In this document: positions 8,709-17,427 of the stretch, in pieces
Layout: each line of letters starts with the position of its first letter
How positions within the stretch are numbered: the first letter of the stretch is position 1
Assembly (NCBI GenBank): GCA_024644235.1
Contig: JAHELJ010000006.1
Span: 106,970-170,969, forward strand
Source: Lewinellaceae bacterium
Lineage (GTDB): Bacteria; Bacteroidota; Bacteroidia; Chitinophagales; Saprospiraceae
Direction of reading: 5' to 3'
Length of the DNA stretch: 64,000 bases
Notes under the pieces: generated by a model
Seen by the model: only the letters and a program-made list of their open reading frames with translations
What the model was told of the DNA's origin: nothing
Databases searched by the model: none
Position numbers and translations under genes: made by a program

Positions 8709-9140
8709 TTAAAATAACACAGGCCAAAGCAGAGGGCCAAGAACATAGTTGGGTACAAGACACCATTGGGCCAGGGAAAAGCAAATGCTGGTAATTAGCA
8801 GTTTTTCTTCTGCAACACCTATTTTGACAAAATGTGAGGTCACTTTGGGCAGCTGGGATTTATGCAAAATTTGATCATTCCAGAGCAGAAAAGAGGCAAG
8901 CGCAAATGCCAAACCCAGATAGAAAATTGCCCGAGTTTGGTGATGATCAAACTGACTTAGAAAGTCAAACATGATATTAAAACAGACTGACAGAGCACTC
9001 AATATCAATAATATGAACAAGACCTCGTTAAAGAAGACAGCCAGTCGTGGAACTCGACGGTGATCGGTTTGTTTGGCCACCAGTAATGAAAATGCAATCA
9101 ATACCAGAATGTAGGTGTATTTCCATAAAGTGGAGTCCAC
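8709..9140 (-). CDS. Hypothetical integral membrane protein (143 aa)
   Basis: I do not recognise a family. The translation has about four hydrophobic stretches: TYILVLIAFSLLVA near 8-22, VLFILLILSALSVCFNIMF near 40-58, AIFYLGLAFALASFLLW near 71-87, and LLITSICFSLAQWCLVPNYVL near 113-133. Short polar linkers contain HRRVPR and HHQTR. This hydrophobic periodicity, the length and the free interval on the opposite strand support a real gene. It is convergent with the 76-aa gene and divergent from the SET-domain gene. The start codon is not an obvious ATG context and could lie slightly further in. Confidence 0.55.
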   Translation of the reverse strand: MDSTLWKYTYILVLIAFSLLVAKQTDHRRVPRLAVFFNEVLFILLILSALSVCFNIMFDFLSQFDHHQTRAIFYLGLAFALASFLLWNDQILHKSQLPKVTSHFVKIGVAEEKLLITSICFSLAQWCLVPNYVLGPLLWPVLF

Positions 9141-9236
9141 GGCAATTTTAAGACGAAAGGTACCCCAAAATAATGATCAAAGTTTGAGTGACTTGGGCAT
9201 TAAAGTTCGTCTCTAACTTCAAAATTCAAACTAAAA

Positions 9237-9821
9237 ATGATTCACCCAAAAACTGAGCTTCGATTTATAAACTCAGAGGTCGGCTATGGAGTTGTGGCCA
9301 TAGATTTTATTCCTAAAGGCACTATAACATGGGCTCTTGACAATTTGGACCGGGAGTTTACCCAGAGCCAGTTTGACGAGATGTTGCCTCTCTATCAGAA
9401 TATATTGGACAAGTATTCATTTAGAAACAACCGGGGAAACTTGATCCTGTGTTGGGATATAGCTCGATATGTTAATCATTCCTTTAATGCCAACTGCCTA
9501 ACCACGGCGTATGATTTTGAGATTGCAATCCGGGATATTTATGAAGGCGAGCAACTTACGGATGATTATGGATATCTCAATATTGCCCACCCATTTGAAG
9601 CTATCGACGAGGGTACTGACCGTAAAGTCGTCTACCCGGATGACCTTGTAAACTATCATTCAATGTGGGATCAGCAACTTTTAGAAACCTGGCCCTACAT
9701 CATCGAGGTGGACCAGCCTCTGCGGGAGATCATTCCCCAACACATCTGGGCTAAGGTGGAAAATATCACTGGAGGCCAGGAGAAAATGGATTCGATCCTG
9801 AAGTGCTACTATCCGGGTTAA
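9237..9821 (+). CDS. SET-domain protein (putative protein lysine methyltransferase)
   Basis: This 194-aa protein carries the core SET motifs. The N-terminal strand region (SEVGYGVVAIDFIPKGTI) matches the start of SET domains, DIARYVNHSFNANC holds the NHS motif (residues 80-82) that binds S-adenosylmethionine, and YEGEQLTDDYG ends in the catalytic-type tyrosine (residue 111). After the domain come about 80 residues with no clear zinc-binding cysteine triad, so a classical post-SET zinc site seems absent. SET proteins methylate lysines using SAM; bacterial ones have been linked to ribosomal, chromatin-like or surface proteins, but the substrate here is unknown. It is a single gene with its own 5' region. 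Confidence 0.85.
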   Translation: MIHPKTELRFINSEVGYGVVAIDFIPKGTITWALDNLDREFTQSQFDEMLPLYQNILDKYSFRNNRGNLILCWDIARYVNHSFNANCLTTAYDFEIAIRDIYEGEQLTDDYGYLNIAHPFEAIDEGTDRKVVYPDDLVNYHSMWDQQLLETWPYIIEVDQPLREIIPQHIWAKVENITGGQEKMDSILKCYYPG

Positions 9822-9836
9822 CCAAATCACAGAAAA

Positions 9837-11435
9837 TCAGAATCGAGCGGTAATGCCACCGAGCACATTCAGACCATAACTAGGATAGTTGTACCATCTC
9901 CTGTATTTGGTTGATGCCAGGTTATTGAGGTGCACAAACACACCTAGGCTTTTAGTAATGTAGTAATCGGCTGACAAGCTCACGTCAAAAAGTAAATTAG
10001 GTTCGTCTCCAAAATCCAGATCCACAAAAGAAACTGCATCACTGACATAAACCTCTGCGGTCAAACGAAGTGCTTGATCCAGTCCCGTGTAGGTGACACC
10101 TCCATTGGCTTGCAGTTTAGGTAGCATCCAGGCTTTGTCTTCCACAGTAGTGGTATAGATATTTTGAGATATCGATCCATGAACTTCCACATTCTTGAAA
10201 ATCGGTCCCTTTACAGATCCCTTGAAGTAGACAATGTCTACGGTGTCGTACAAAACGTCATACCGGATCCATGGCTTATCCAGATCGGCTTCGAAAAGAG
10301 CGAGATCCTTGGTCGGTTTGAAACCACCCTGTAAGCTGAATTCCAAGCCGGCGATTGTGCCCCGCAACCCCCCGTAGAAGTCAAAGTAGTGGGTGTTTCG
10401 CATATCGGCCAGTTCGGAAACAAGAAATGGATTGTATTCGGAGAGAACCCGGTAGTTATTTTTCTGCAACTTACCACCGGCTCCGGCAAAGACAGATAGA
10501 TTACCTCCTGCCAGATTTACCAGGACTTCCACGTCGGGGAAATAACTGAATGACTCGTTTGCACTGGCCAGCCGGGCTCCTACTTTTGCCCTTATGGTAT
10601 TGGTGCCAAAACTAAAAGACGGATTAATGAAAAAATTATTGAGCTTCTGAACGGTTGTGTCCTTCAGACGGGTAAGATCTGTCGCTAATTGAATCGTCAA
10701 CGGATGATCTCCAAGCCATTTGGTTAGGCCTAAATCCAAAACTAATCCGCTCTCCTTTGTAGCGTGATTATTTGTGAGCCGGTATGCGTCAAATCCTGCC
10801 CAATAATTGAGGTTGCCCTGAGTTTCTCCACTGTTATAGATTTTCGCTCCCAGTCCCACCATATTCAGCCGTTGCTGTACATCTTCTTTGGTAAATGTGG
10901 TGTCTTCACGATCGTAGCCATAGAAGTAATGATTGTCTATGCTGACCTTGGCTGCGCCATCGACGGCGAAACCCTGATCAGTATATGCGGTACCTTTTAG
11001 CAGGAGATTGTTGTCCATAAAGCGTTGATTCTCTATATTCTTATCATTCGCAGAATGATGTAAAACCCTGGCTAGTAGATTACTTCCCTGTGTCGATCCA
11101 AACATATATCCAGCGTCGAGATATGGTGAAATCGGGTAACCAAATCCAGCCTTCACGAAGCCATAATAGACCTCTGGTACTGGATCCATCTTGACCGGTG
11201 CTGCCTTTATCTGAGGAGCTTCGTAATCAACCTGAAGTATACGCTCTTCAACCAAGTATGTGTACGCCTTGTCTTTCACCTGCTTTATCTCGGGAGCAGG
11301 CTGCAATCTGATTTTCGTAGCATCCGTAAGCCTCGCTTCGAAGTTCTTTATGACCTCTACCTTTTCTGCCGGCAGGTCTTGCCCGATCAATGGGGTAATC
11401 AACACAACCGATAATAAAAGACCCAGATATTTCAT
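9837..11435 (-). CDS. Outer-membrane beta-barrel protein (TonB-receptor-like)
   Basis: The ~532-aa protein has a signal peptide (MKYLGLLLSVVLITPLIGQ) followed by a short region with a proline-rich AAPVKMDPVPEVYYGFVKAGFGYPISPYLDAG written in two parts, then repeated amphipathic beta strands (for example TIAGLEFSLQGGFKP, GSVKGPIFKNVEVHGSI, LFDVSLSADYYIT). It ends LNVLGGITARF with a terminal aromatic residue, as outer-membrane barrels do. I start it at the ATG at 11435, one base after the upstream TPR stop codon. No plug domain or TonB box is evident, so it is barrel-only rather than a complete TonB-dependent receptor. The tight coupling to the TPR gene suggests a shared envelope role; the cargo is unknown. 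Confidence 0.8.
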   Translation of the reverse strand: MKYLGLLLSVVLITPLIGQDLPAEKVEVIKNFEARLTDATKIRLQPAPEIKQVKDKAYTYLVEERILQVDYEAPQIKAAPVKMDPVPEVYYGFVKAGFGYPISPYLDAGYMFGSTQGSNLLARVLHHSANDKNIENQRFMDNNLLLKGTAYTDQGFAVDGAAKVSIDNHYFYGYDREDTTFTKEDVQQRLNMVGLGAKIYNSGETQGNLNYWAGFDAYRLTNNHATKESGLVLDLGLTKWLGDHPLTIQLATDLTRLKDTTVQKLNNFFINPSFSFGTNTIRAKVGARLASANESFSYFPDVEVLVNLAGGNLSVFAGAGGKLQKNNYRVLSEYNPFLVSELADMRNTHYFDFYGGLRGTIAGLEFSLQGGFKPTKDLALFEADLDKPWIRYDVLYDTVDIVYFKGSVKGPIFKNVEVHGSISQNIYTTTVEDKAWMLPKLQANGGVTYTGLDQALRLTAEVYVSDAVSFVDLDFGDEPNLLFDVSLSADYYITKSLGVFVHLNNLASTKYRRWYNYPSYGLNVLGGITARF

Positions 11436-11436
11436 G

Positions 11437-14400
11437 TTACTTTCGATTAGGACCATTATCTAATGGGACTAGGTTATTAGAACTTTCGTTTGAAATGCGA
11501 CTGCGTGTTTTTTCCAGCGCTTCGATCTCTTTAAACTTGCGCTCGGCGATTGCAGCCAGTTCTGCATCATCAGCAAAATTGTCAAGGACAGCCTCAAGAG
11601 CCGCCTTGGCATTGAAAAGGTCATCCTTTGCCACCAGGATGTCGCTTAATAGGATCAGGCTCTTAGCTACCCAATAAGGATATGCTGCACTTTCTGTGTA
11701 AGAAGACCTGCAAAATGCTTCAGCCGCATCAATGTCCTTTTCTCGAAATGCAATTTCCGCTCTGAGATATCTAGCTTCGGCAGTATACTCGTTATCCGAC
11801 TTTGCTACCACTGAGCTAAAAAGAGTTTTGGCTTCCGCCAACTCTCCGGATTCATAAGCAATCTTTCCTTTGAAAAACTCCGCCACAGCTAATTCTTCCT
11901 GGGTAGCCCTGGGATTACTCATAACTTTTGAAGCATACATGGATGTTTCGGCTTTTCGACCGATTCGATAAGCAGACCGCATGGATCCCAGCTGGGCTTG
12001 AAATTTCGCATCAGGATCCGAAGCGATAGATTCCAATGTTGAATAATACTCAAATGCCTTTTGAAATGCCTCAGCGTGGTTGTAGCAGATTAATGCAGCT
12101 TTTTCCAGGGAACGTTGATAGTAGTGGCTATCGCCCTTCTTTACAACCCACTCGTAATCCAGTAAAGCACTGTCGTACTCACGCAAAATGGCATATGATT
12201 CTCCTCGATTGTAATGAGCTGGCAGTACCTGAAATCCTTGAGGATATTTCTGAAGGTAGTCAGAAAAAGCAGCCACAGCCTCTTCGTAATTGGCGTTTTC
12301 GTAATGTCTTTCAGCCACCGTGTAATTGAGTGAATCTCGCTCGCCTCCACTTACCTTGTAGCCAGGAATTGACTCAACGAAAGCAACATACTCATCCGGC
12401 TGCCCCAGGTCTTCGACGTAGATTTCTTCGATAGCTGCCAGTGCATCTTTAGCTTCCTTTGAAGATGGGTTGTTTTCGAAAATAGTCTTGTAGTAAGCAA
12501 GTGCTTTTTGGGCATCTCCCAAATTATAGGTGATTAGGCCCAATTTCAAATAAGCCAGATTTATCAGTTCCGATTTTCCCCGGTAGTGCTGGACCAATCG
12601 CTCGAAAGGGGACAGGGCCTCCCGGAATCGCCCTTCTGATTGAAACGTTTCTCCCATTTCGTAAAGGGCGTCATCGGCATATGCTGAATTGGGATGCGTC
12701 CTGACCAATTCTTCAAGCGCCATAAGCTTTTGATCATTTCGATTTCTTAATCCCTGAATGATCGCCTTTTGAAAAAGGGCATATTCAAACCCGGGTGCAC
12801 CGATATTGATGGCCTGGTCATAGTAGGTAAGCGCTTCCCTATAATCATTTCTTTTGAAGTAGCAATCACCTGCCCGCAAGTATGCGTCTGGTAGTATTTG
12901 TTGGGACATCATCTCATCAGCGACTCCGGATCTGATCTGATCGATACTGCTGCTGAAATGCCTAAGTGCAGTACTATAGTTATTTGTTTTCAAATAATTG
13001 TATCCCATAGTATAGTTTGCAGCGGCTGCGGAAGAAGTGGCAGGGAGCTCATTTGCATTCTTTGCCAAGCTGAGAAACTGGCTCAATTCAGTTTTACTAC
13101 GTTCAAATTGATTCTGCAGATAGTAGATCTCACCCGACCAAAAAGTCGCCAATGCAGTAAGTCGAATATCCACCGGAGAACTCTTCGATTTTTCAAAGTA
13201 GGTCAAGGCTGATCCAAGCTTCCTCTGGGTGTAGTCTTCCAAACCTTGATAGTAGGTTACTTTCTGATATGCTTCTTTGATGCGGGGAGTAGGGTTATTG
13301 ATTCCTTCTATGATGCGAATGGCGGCTAGATAATCCTTTGTATTCACAAGAGTTTCGCTAAGAAGTTCTTGTGCTCTTGTATAGTATTTCGAAGTGGGTT
13401 GAAATCTTTGGTAAGCCACCACGGCATCACGGTCGAAATGAAGTTCAGTTGAAAGCCTGGCGTAGTGGAAAAGGGCTTCCTCCCGTAAGTCCTCATTGAA
13501 TTCAAACCGGGTAACTTTTAAAAAGGCATTGCGTGCGGATGTCTTATCATCGATCTTGAGATAAGCATCTGCCAGGTAGTACATAGCGGACTGACCAAGC
13601 TCAGTTTCAGTATTATCCAACTCGCGAAAGTTCTCAATTGATGCTTCATACTTTCCGTTACGGTACTGCACATATGCCAACTGATAGAAGTCTTCCACTC
13701 GCATCCGGCGAGATCGCTCTTCGAAGTATTCCAGGTATGGCAGGGCCTTTTCATAGTCCCCCAGCTGAAAATACGCCTGACCCACAAGCTGATTGATCTC
13801 GTTTTGGTTCTTGACTCCCCTTTCAGTTGTGAAGGGTTCTGCATAGGCTACAACTTCGCCATATTGGCCCTGTGCAAAATAAATCTGGGCGACATAATAC
13901 GGGATTAGATTGCGATAACGTGCAGAGTTCTGTACCCGTCTCCAGCTCGTGATGGCATCTTCATAGTTTTCCCCATAGAAGGCAGTGAGCCCATAGTAAT
14001 AGTTACTATCGTCATGATAGGGGCCCTGAACATTTGACAGTGCAGCGAACTTAGCCCTTGCTTCATCAAATCTTTTCGTAGCAAACAGGCAGTAGGCATG
14101 TTTGAATTGGATTTCTTGCCGTTCGGCTTCACCCATTCCACGAGTGTCCAACATGGCAAACATCTGAATGGCTTCGTCGTAGTTGCGATCATTGTAATAA
14201 TAATTGGCGAGCTCCAGCAAGGCCGTATTAGCTGTGGGATCTGGTCTTTGAGAGCGCACGAAATCCATCATTAACTTCTTACCTTCAGGTTTGTTCAACC
14301 TGACGGCACTCTGGGCATAGAGCAATTCGGCCTTCTTTCGGACGATCCGGAAATCAGGTTCATTGGCAGGACTTTCTCGTTTGAGGACCTTTTCAAATTC

Positions 14401-14553
14401 AGCCTGAGCCATACTGTAGATACCCTGGTCAAAAAACTCGAGGCCTTTCTTAAATGATGCATTCGATTCGATATAGACAGCCGTTCTTTGACCATAGGAA
14501 AGAAGTGGCAATAAGATCCCTAGCATCAAAATCCAAAGATTACTGGATTTCAT
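11437..14553 (-). CDS. Large periplasmic TPR-repeat protein (1038 aa)
   Basis: A signal peptide (MKSSNLWILMLGILLPLLSYGQ) precedes nearly continuous tetratricopeptide repeats. Examples are GLEFFDQGIYSMAQAEFEKVL near 38-58, LANYYYNDRNYDEAIQMFAML, YFQLGDYEKALPYLEYFE, KRNDYREALTYYDQAIN and YETGESYAILREYDSALLDYEW-type units (the last read as NRGESYAILREYDSALLDYE). It has the features of an exported scaffold similar in repeat style to YbgF/BamD-like TPR proteins. It ends about 40 residues after a charged helix (ERKFKEIEALEKTRSRISNE). The downstream barrel gene begins one base after its stop. Proteins of this length paired with a barrel recur in Bacteroidota, but a defined function is not known to me. 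Confidence 0.85.
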   Translation of the reverse strand: MKSSNLWILMLGILLPLLSYGQRTAVYIESNASFKKGLEFFDQGIYSMAQAEFEKVLKRESPANEPDFRIVRKKAELLYAQSAVRLNKPEGKKLMMDFVRSQRPDPTANTALLELANYYYNDRNYDEAIQMFAMLDTRGMGEAERQEIQFKHAYCLFATKRFDEARAKFAALSNVQGPYHDDSNYYYGLTAFYGENYEDAITSWRRVQNSARYRNLIPYYVAQIYFAQGQYGEVVAYAEPFTTERGVKNQNEINQLVGQAYFQLGDYEKALPYLEYFEERSRRMRVEDFYQLAYVQYRNGKYEASIENFRELDNTETELGQSAMYYLADAYLKIDDKTSARNAFLKVTRFEFNEDLREEALFHYARLSTELHFDRDAVVAYQRFQPTSKYYTRAQELLSETLVNTKDYLAAIRIIEGINNPTPRIKEAYQKVTYYQGLEDYTQRKLGSALTYFEKSKSSPVDIRLTALATFWSGEIYYLQNQFERSKTELSQFLSLAKNANELPATSSAAAANYTMGYNYLKTNNYSTALRHFSSSIDQIRSGVADEMMSQQILPDAYLRAGDCYFKRNDYREALTYYDQAINIGAPGFEYALFQKAIIQGLRNRNDQKLMALEELVRTHPNSAYADDALYEMGETFQSEGRFREALSPFERLVQHYRGKSELINLAYLKLGLITYNLGDAQKALAYYKTIFENNPSSKEAKDALAAIEEIYVEDLGQPDEYVAFVESIPGYKVSGGERDSLNYTVAERHYENANYEEAVAAFSDYLQKYPQGFQVLPAHYNRGESYAILREYDSALLDYEWVVKKGDSHYYQRSLEKAALICYNHAEAFQKAFEYYSTLESIASDPDAKFQAQLGSMRSAYRIGRKAETSMYASKVMSNPRATQEELAVAEFFKGKIAYESGELAEAKTLFSSVVAKSDNEYTAEARYLRAEIAFREKDIDAAEAFCRSSYTESAAYPYWVAKSLILLSDILVAKDDLFNAKAALEAVLDNFADDAELAAIAERKFKEIEALEKTRSRISNESSNNLVPLDNGPNRK

Positions 14554-14626
14554 GAGTATGCGGTTTTATCCTGTTAACAGAGCAAACTAGCGGGTACGTA
14601 TTCCACATTGTTTGACTCCGGTGAAT

Positions 14627-14650
14627 TTAGAAAAATTTAACTTTTTCTAA
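14627..14650. repeat. A+T-rich 9-bp inverted repeat between rocD and the TPR gene
   Basis: The arms TTAGAAAAA (14627-14635) and TTTTTCTAA (14642-14650) pair perfectly around a 6-base loop. On the minus strand it lies 103 bp downstream of the rocD stop and upstream of the TPR gene. It could be a weak terminator of the coaE-rocD transcript or a regulator site for the TPR operon; the high A+T content gives a low-stability stem. Confidence 0.5.
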
Positions 14651-14752
14651 TACAAAAGGTAAAGATTACTAGGATAATATAGATTAGATTTTAAAGTAAT
14701 AGGTAGTGTTGTCGGAGTAGATGCTGTTTTCACTAACTCGCTATCTAACGGC

Positions 14753-15994
14753 TTATTCTTCGAATTTATTGACCGTACTGATAATAATTTCGCAGCATTC
14801 TTCCAGTTGCTCTTCGGAAATGATCAGCGGTGGTGCAAAACGAATGATATTGCCATGAGTCGGTTTGGCTAGCAATCCATTGTCTCGCAACGCCAGGCAG
14901 AGATTCCATGCAGTAGATGATTCAGGAGAATCATCGATTACAATAGCATTCAACAATCCTTTCCCCCTAACTATACTAATCAGGTCGGACTGATTAACCA
15001 GCTCCTCCATACGTGACCGGAAGACTTGCCCCAAATGGGCTGCATTATCACATAGGTTTTCATCCTTTACGACCTGTAATGCTTCCATTGCAACAGCACA
15101 GGCTAGAGGGTTTCCACCAAAAGTCGATCCATGTTCACCTGGTTTGATACTTAACATGACCTCGTCATCAGCCAGAACGGCAGAAACAGGAAAGACTCCG
15201 CCAGAAAGTGCTTTTCCAAGAATAACGATGTCCGGTCGTATCCCTACATGATCACAACAAAGCATTTTTCCGGTCCTGGCAATGCCTGTCTGGACTTCAT
15301 CTGCAATAAATAGAACTTCCTTATCCTGGCACAGCTTGTGAGCCTCCATCAAATAGCGATCTGTTGGAACAATAACACCGGCTTCTCCCTGAATGGGTTC
15401 CAACATAAAACCACAGACATTTGGATCCTCAAGAGCATTCTGCAGAGCCTCCAAGTCATTGTAAGGAATGATTTTGTAGCCGGGGACGAAAGGGCCAAAA
15501 CCCCTGGTGCTGCTAGGATCTGCTGACGCCGAAATTGCACCTAACGTGCGGCCATGAAAATTTCCTGACACAAAAATGATTTTAGCCAGATTGGGTTCAA
15601 TGCCTTTGACTTCGTAGGCCCACTTCCGGCATAATTTTATTGCGGTCTCTACGGCTTCGACGCCAGTATTTACCGGCAGTACCTTGTCGTAGCCAAAGAA
15701 CTCACAGATGTACTTTTCGTAGCGCCCCAGAACGTCATTGTAAAACGCACGGGATGTCAAGGTTAAATGTTGAGCTTGTTCCGTCAGTGCATTGATAATT
15801 CTTGGATGACAATGGCCTTGATTCACAGCCGAATAGGCCGATAGAAAGTCATAGTAAGACTTTCCCTCCACGTCCCAAACCTTCACGCCTTTCCCCCGCG
15901 AAAGAACCACTGGAAGAGGATGATAATTGTACGCCCCGAATCTATCTTCCAGTTCCATCAGTTCCTGGGAAGTATATGCTATTGTTTCCTCCAT
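14753..15994 (-). CDS. rocD: Ornithine--oxo-acid aminotransferase
   Basis: This 413-aa class III aminotransferase converts ornithine and 2-oxoglutarate to glutamate-5-semialdehyde and glutamate in arginine/ornithine catabolism and proline formation. It begins with [19 protein letters not shown], characteristic of OAT, and contains [23 protein letters not shown] in two parts, [15 protein letters not shown], the PLP aspartate motif [15 protein letters not shown], and the Schiff-base lysine in [10 protein letters not shown] (Lys261). [15 protein letters not shown] follows. It lies 26 bp downstream of coaE on the same strand, so the two are probably co-transcribed. This is an unusual pairing without an obvious pathway link. 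Confidence 0.94.
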   Translation of the reverse strand: MEETIAYTSQELMELEDRFGAYNYHPLPVVLSRGKGVKVWDVEGKSYYDFLSAYSAVNQGHCHPRIINALTEQAQHLTLTSRAFYNDVLGRYEKYICEFFGYDKVLPVNTGVEAVETAIKLCRKWAYEVKGIEPNLAKIIFVSGNFHGRTLGAISASADPSSTRGFGPFVPGYKIIPYNDLEALQNALEDPNVCGFMLEPIQGEAGVIVPTDRYLMEAHKLCQDKEVLFIADEVQTGIARTGKMLCCDHVGIRPDIVILGKALSGGVFPVSAVLADDEVMLSIKPGEHGSTFGGNPLACAVAMEALQVVKDENLCDNAAHLGQVFRSRMEELVNQSDLISIVRGKGLLNAIVIDDSPESSTAWNLCLALRDNGLLAKPTHGNIIRFAPPLIISEEQLEECCEIIISTVNKFEE

Positions 15995-16020
15995 TTGAAA
16001 GCGATTTTCAAAGGGTGAAA

Positions 16021-16629
16021 TTACCCATTTTCCACCTGATCTACCAGGCTTCGGTGGATATGCAAAACCTGACTGATTAGGGAAGATGTGCCCTCATTAT
16101 TGATTACAAAGTCTGCAAGCATCAGCCTTCGTTCTTCCGGCCATTGATGCTTTACCCGCTCCATCACTTCGCTCTTGTTCACCTGATCTCTTGCCATTAC
16201 CCGCTGCACCCTCAGCTCAAGGGGGGCGGAGACATGGATGACTGCGTGGAGTTCGAGATAGCTGCCACTTTCAAAAATCAAAGCTGCCTCACGCAGGGTG
16301 TAGGGCGCATCCCTTTGCTGACCATGCCATTTGAGACTATCTTCATGAACACACGGGTGAACCAGTCCATTCAGTCTGATCAGTAAAGCATGGTTTCCAA
16401 ATATCTGTTTGCTAACATATGATCTGTCCAACTTGCCATCAGGCAGATATGCCGAGTCACCCAGCAGTGCTTTTATGTCTGTGATAAGAGCTGAATCTTC
16501 CTCCATCAAACGTCTGGCTTCCACGTCCGCATGATAGATAGGGATGCCGATAGTGTCAAAGACCTGAGTGATGGTACTCTTCCCAGCCCCTATTCCTCCC
16601 GTGATGCCTACTTGCCACTGACTTGCCAT
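16021..16629 (-). CDS. coaE: Dephospho-CoA kinase
   Basis: The 202-aa P-loop kinase phosphorylates dephospho-CoA in the last step of coenzyme A synthesis. The Walker A motif [12 protein letters not shown] is at residues 8-19. The substrate-lid features [22 protein letters not shown] and EAALIFESG follow, and [16 protein letters not shown] carries the conserved arginine. I chose the ATG at 16629 ([12 protein letters not shown]); the longer frame adds 24 residues with no family match. It lies upstream of rocD, in the opposite orientation to the MazG-like gene. A perfect 7-bp inverted repeat lies in the region upstream of the start. Confidence 0.94.
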   Translation of the reverse strand: MASQWQVGITGGIGAGKSTITQVFDTIGIPIYHADVEARRLMEEDSALITDIKALLGDSAYLPDGKLDRSYVSKQIFGNHALLIRLNGLVHPCVHEDSLKWHGQQRDAPYTLREAALIFESGSYLELHAVIHVSAPLELRVQRVMARDQVNKSEVMERVKHQWPEERRLMLADFVINNEGTSSLISQVLHIHRSLVDQVENG

Positions 16630-16658
16630 AAGAATGATGCAAACTAGTAAATCGCAGA

Positions 16659-16675
16659 TTCCACAAGGTGTGGAA
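16659..16675. promoter_or_regulatory. Candidate operator: perfect inverted repeat TTCCACA-3-TGTGGAA
   Basis: Arms TTCCACA (16659-16665) and TGTGGAA (16669-16675) are separated by AGG. The site lies 30 bp upstream of the coaE start and about 72 bp upstream of the MazG-like start, in the divergent promoter region, which suits a dimeric regulator. One arm with its flank (TTTTCCACA on the minus strand) also fits the relaxed DnaA-box pattern, so another reading is possible. Confidence 0.4.
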
Positions 16676-16746
16676 AACTCGTGATTTGACTGAGAAAACA
16701 TTCAAATAATTTGTAATATTTTGTGACCACTTAATCATTTCACGAT

Positions 16747-17241
16747 ATGAAGTTTGATGAACCAAGAGCATTGTCTGACGTAGCTCAGTTCCATAACACA
16801 TTCGATCTGCCCATTGAGAGCGAACCTTTGGTGCCAACAAAAGATCGATGTCAACTGAGACTGAACCTAATTGAAGAGGAACTTGAGGAGCTGAAAGAGG
16901 CTATTGCCAGAAAAGACGTGGTAGAAATTGCCGACGCCTTCTGTGACCTGCAATATGTGCTATCAGGCGCCATACTTGAGTTTGGATTGGGCCCAAAGTT
17001 CAAGGTTCTTTTTGAGGAAGTTCAACGCTCAAATATGAGCAAGGTATGTCGATCTATGGCAGAAGCAGAAGCTACATTGCAACACTATCGTGATTCGAGC
17101 GGGACTGAAGGTGAAATTCGGCAGAAAGGGGATCATTTTCTCGTGTATCGTAAAGAAGATGGGAAGGTCTTGAAAAGTGTGAACTATTCGGCAGCAGATT
17201 TGGAAGCAATCCTTCAGATATCTCTTGAGTTTTCGAAATGA
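16747..17241 (+). CDS. MazG-like nucleoside triphosphate pyrophosphohydrolase
   Basis: This 164-aa all-alpha NTP pyrophosphatase-type protein contains LRLNLIEEELEELKEAIARKD (read as two parts), giving the E-x-x-E-type metal-binding cluster, and EIADAFCDLQYVLSGAI, giving the second E-x-x-D helix. This layout matches the MazG/phosphoribosyl-ATP pyrophosphohydrolase-like superfamily, which hydrolyses NTPs to NMP and pyrophosphate and may remove non-canonical nucleotides. The C-terminal ~60 residues (IRQKGDHFLVYRKEDGKVLKS) are a small beta-rich extension. The substrate is unknown. A very strong palindrome follows 10 bases after the stop. It is a single gene divergent from coaE. Confidence 0.85.
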   Translation: MKFDEPRALSDVAQFHNTFDLPIESEPLVPTKDRCQLRLNLIEEELEELKEAIARKDVVEIADAFCDLQYVLSGAILEFGLGPKFKVLFEEVQRSNMSKVCRSMAEAEATLQHYRDSSGTEGEIRQKGDHFLVYRKEDGKVLKSVNYSAADLEAILQISLEFSK

Positions 17242-17250
17242 TCTAATATT

Positions 17251-17277
17251 GTAAAAACTTGTAAAACAAGTTTTTAC
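17251..17277 (+). terminator. 11-bp perfect hairpin after the MazG-like gene
   Basis: GTAAAAACTTG (17251-17261) and CAAGTTTTTAC (17267-17277) are perfect reverse complements around a TAAAA loop. It lies directly after the stop codon, which favours a terminator whose U-rich 3' arm doubles as the run of U. There is no further T-tract, so a protein-binding site upstream of the next gene is the alternative. Confidence 0.6.
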
Positions 17278-17427
17278 ATCAGCATCAAGAAGCACTACTT
17301 TAAGTTATTTGATAAGTTTTGTGGATGAAGTTTGTCAGGATAAAACTTCGTCATACGGTGAAAAATTTGCAATTTCGCAATCGATTTGGGAATTGAGGGA
17401 GACTGCTTTTGAATTAACGAACAACGT

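Noticed and set aside
10238..10549. Short ORFs inside the barrel gene
   Set aside because: They are in other frames of a well-supported barrel gene and show no family features.
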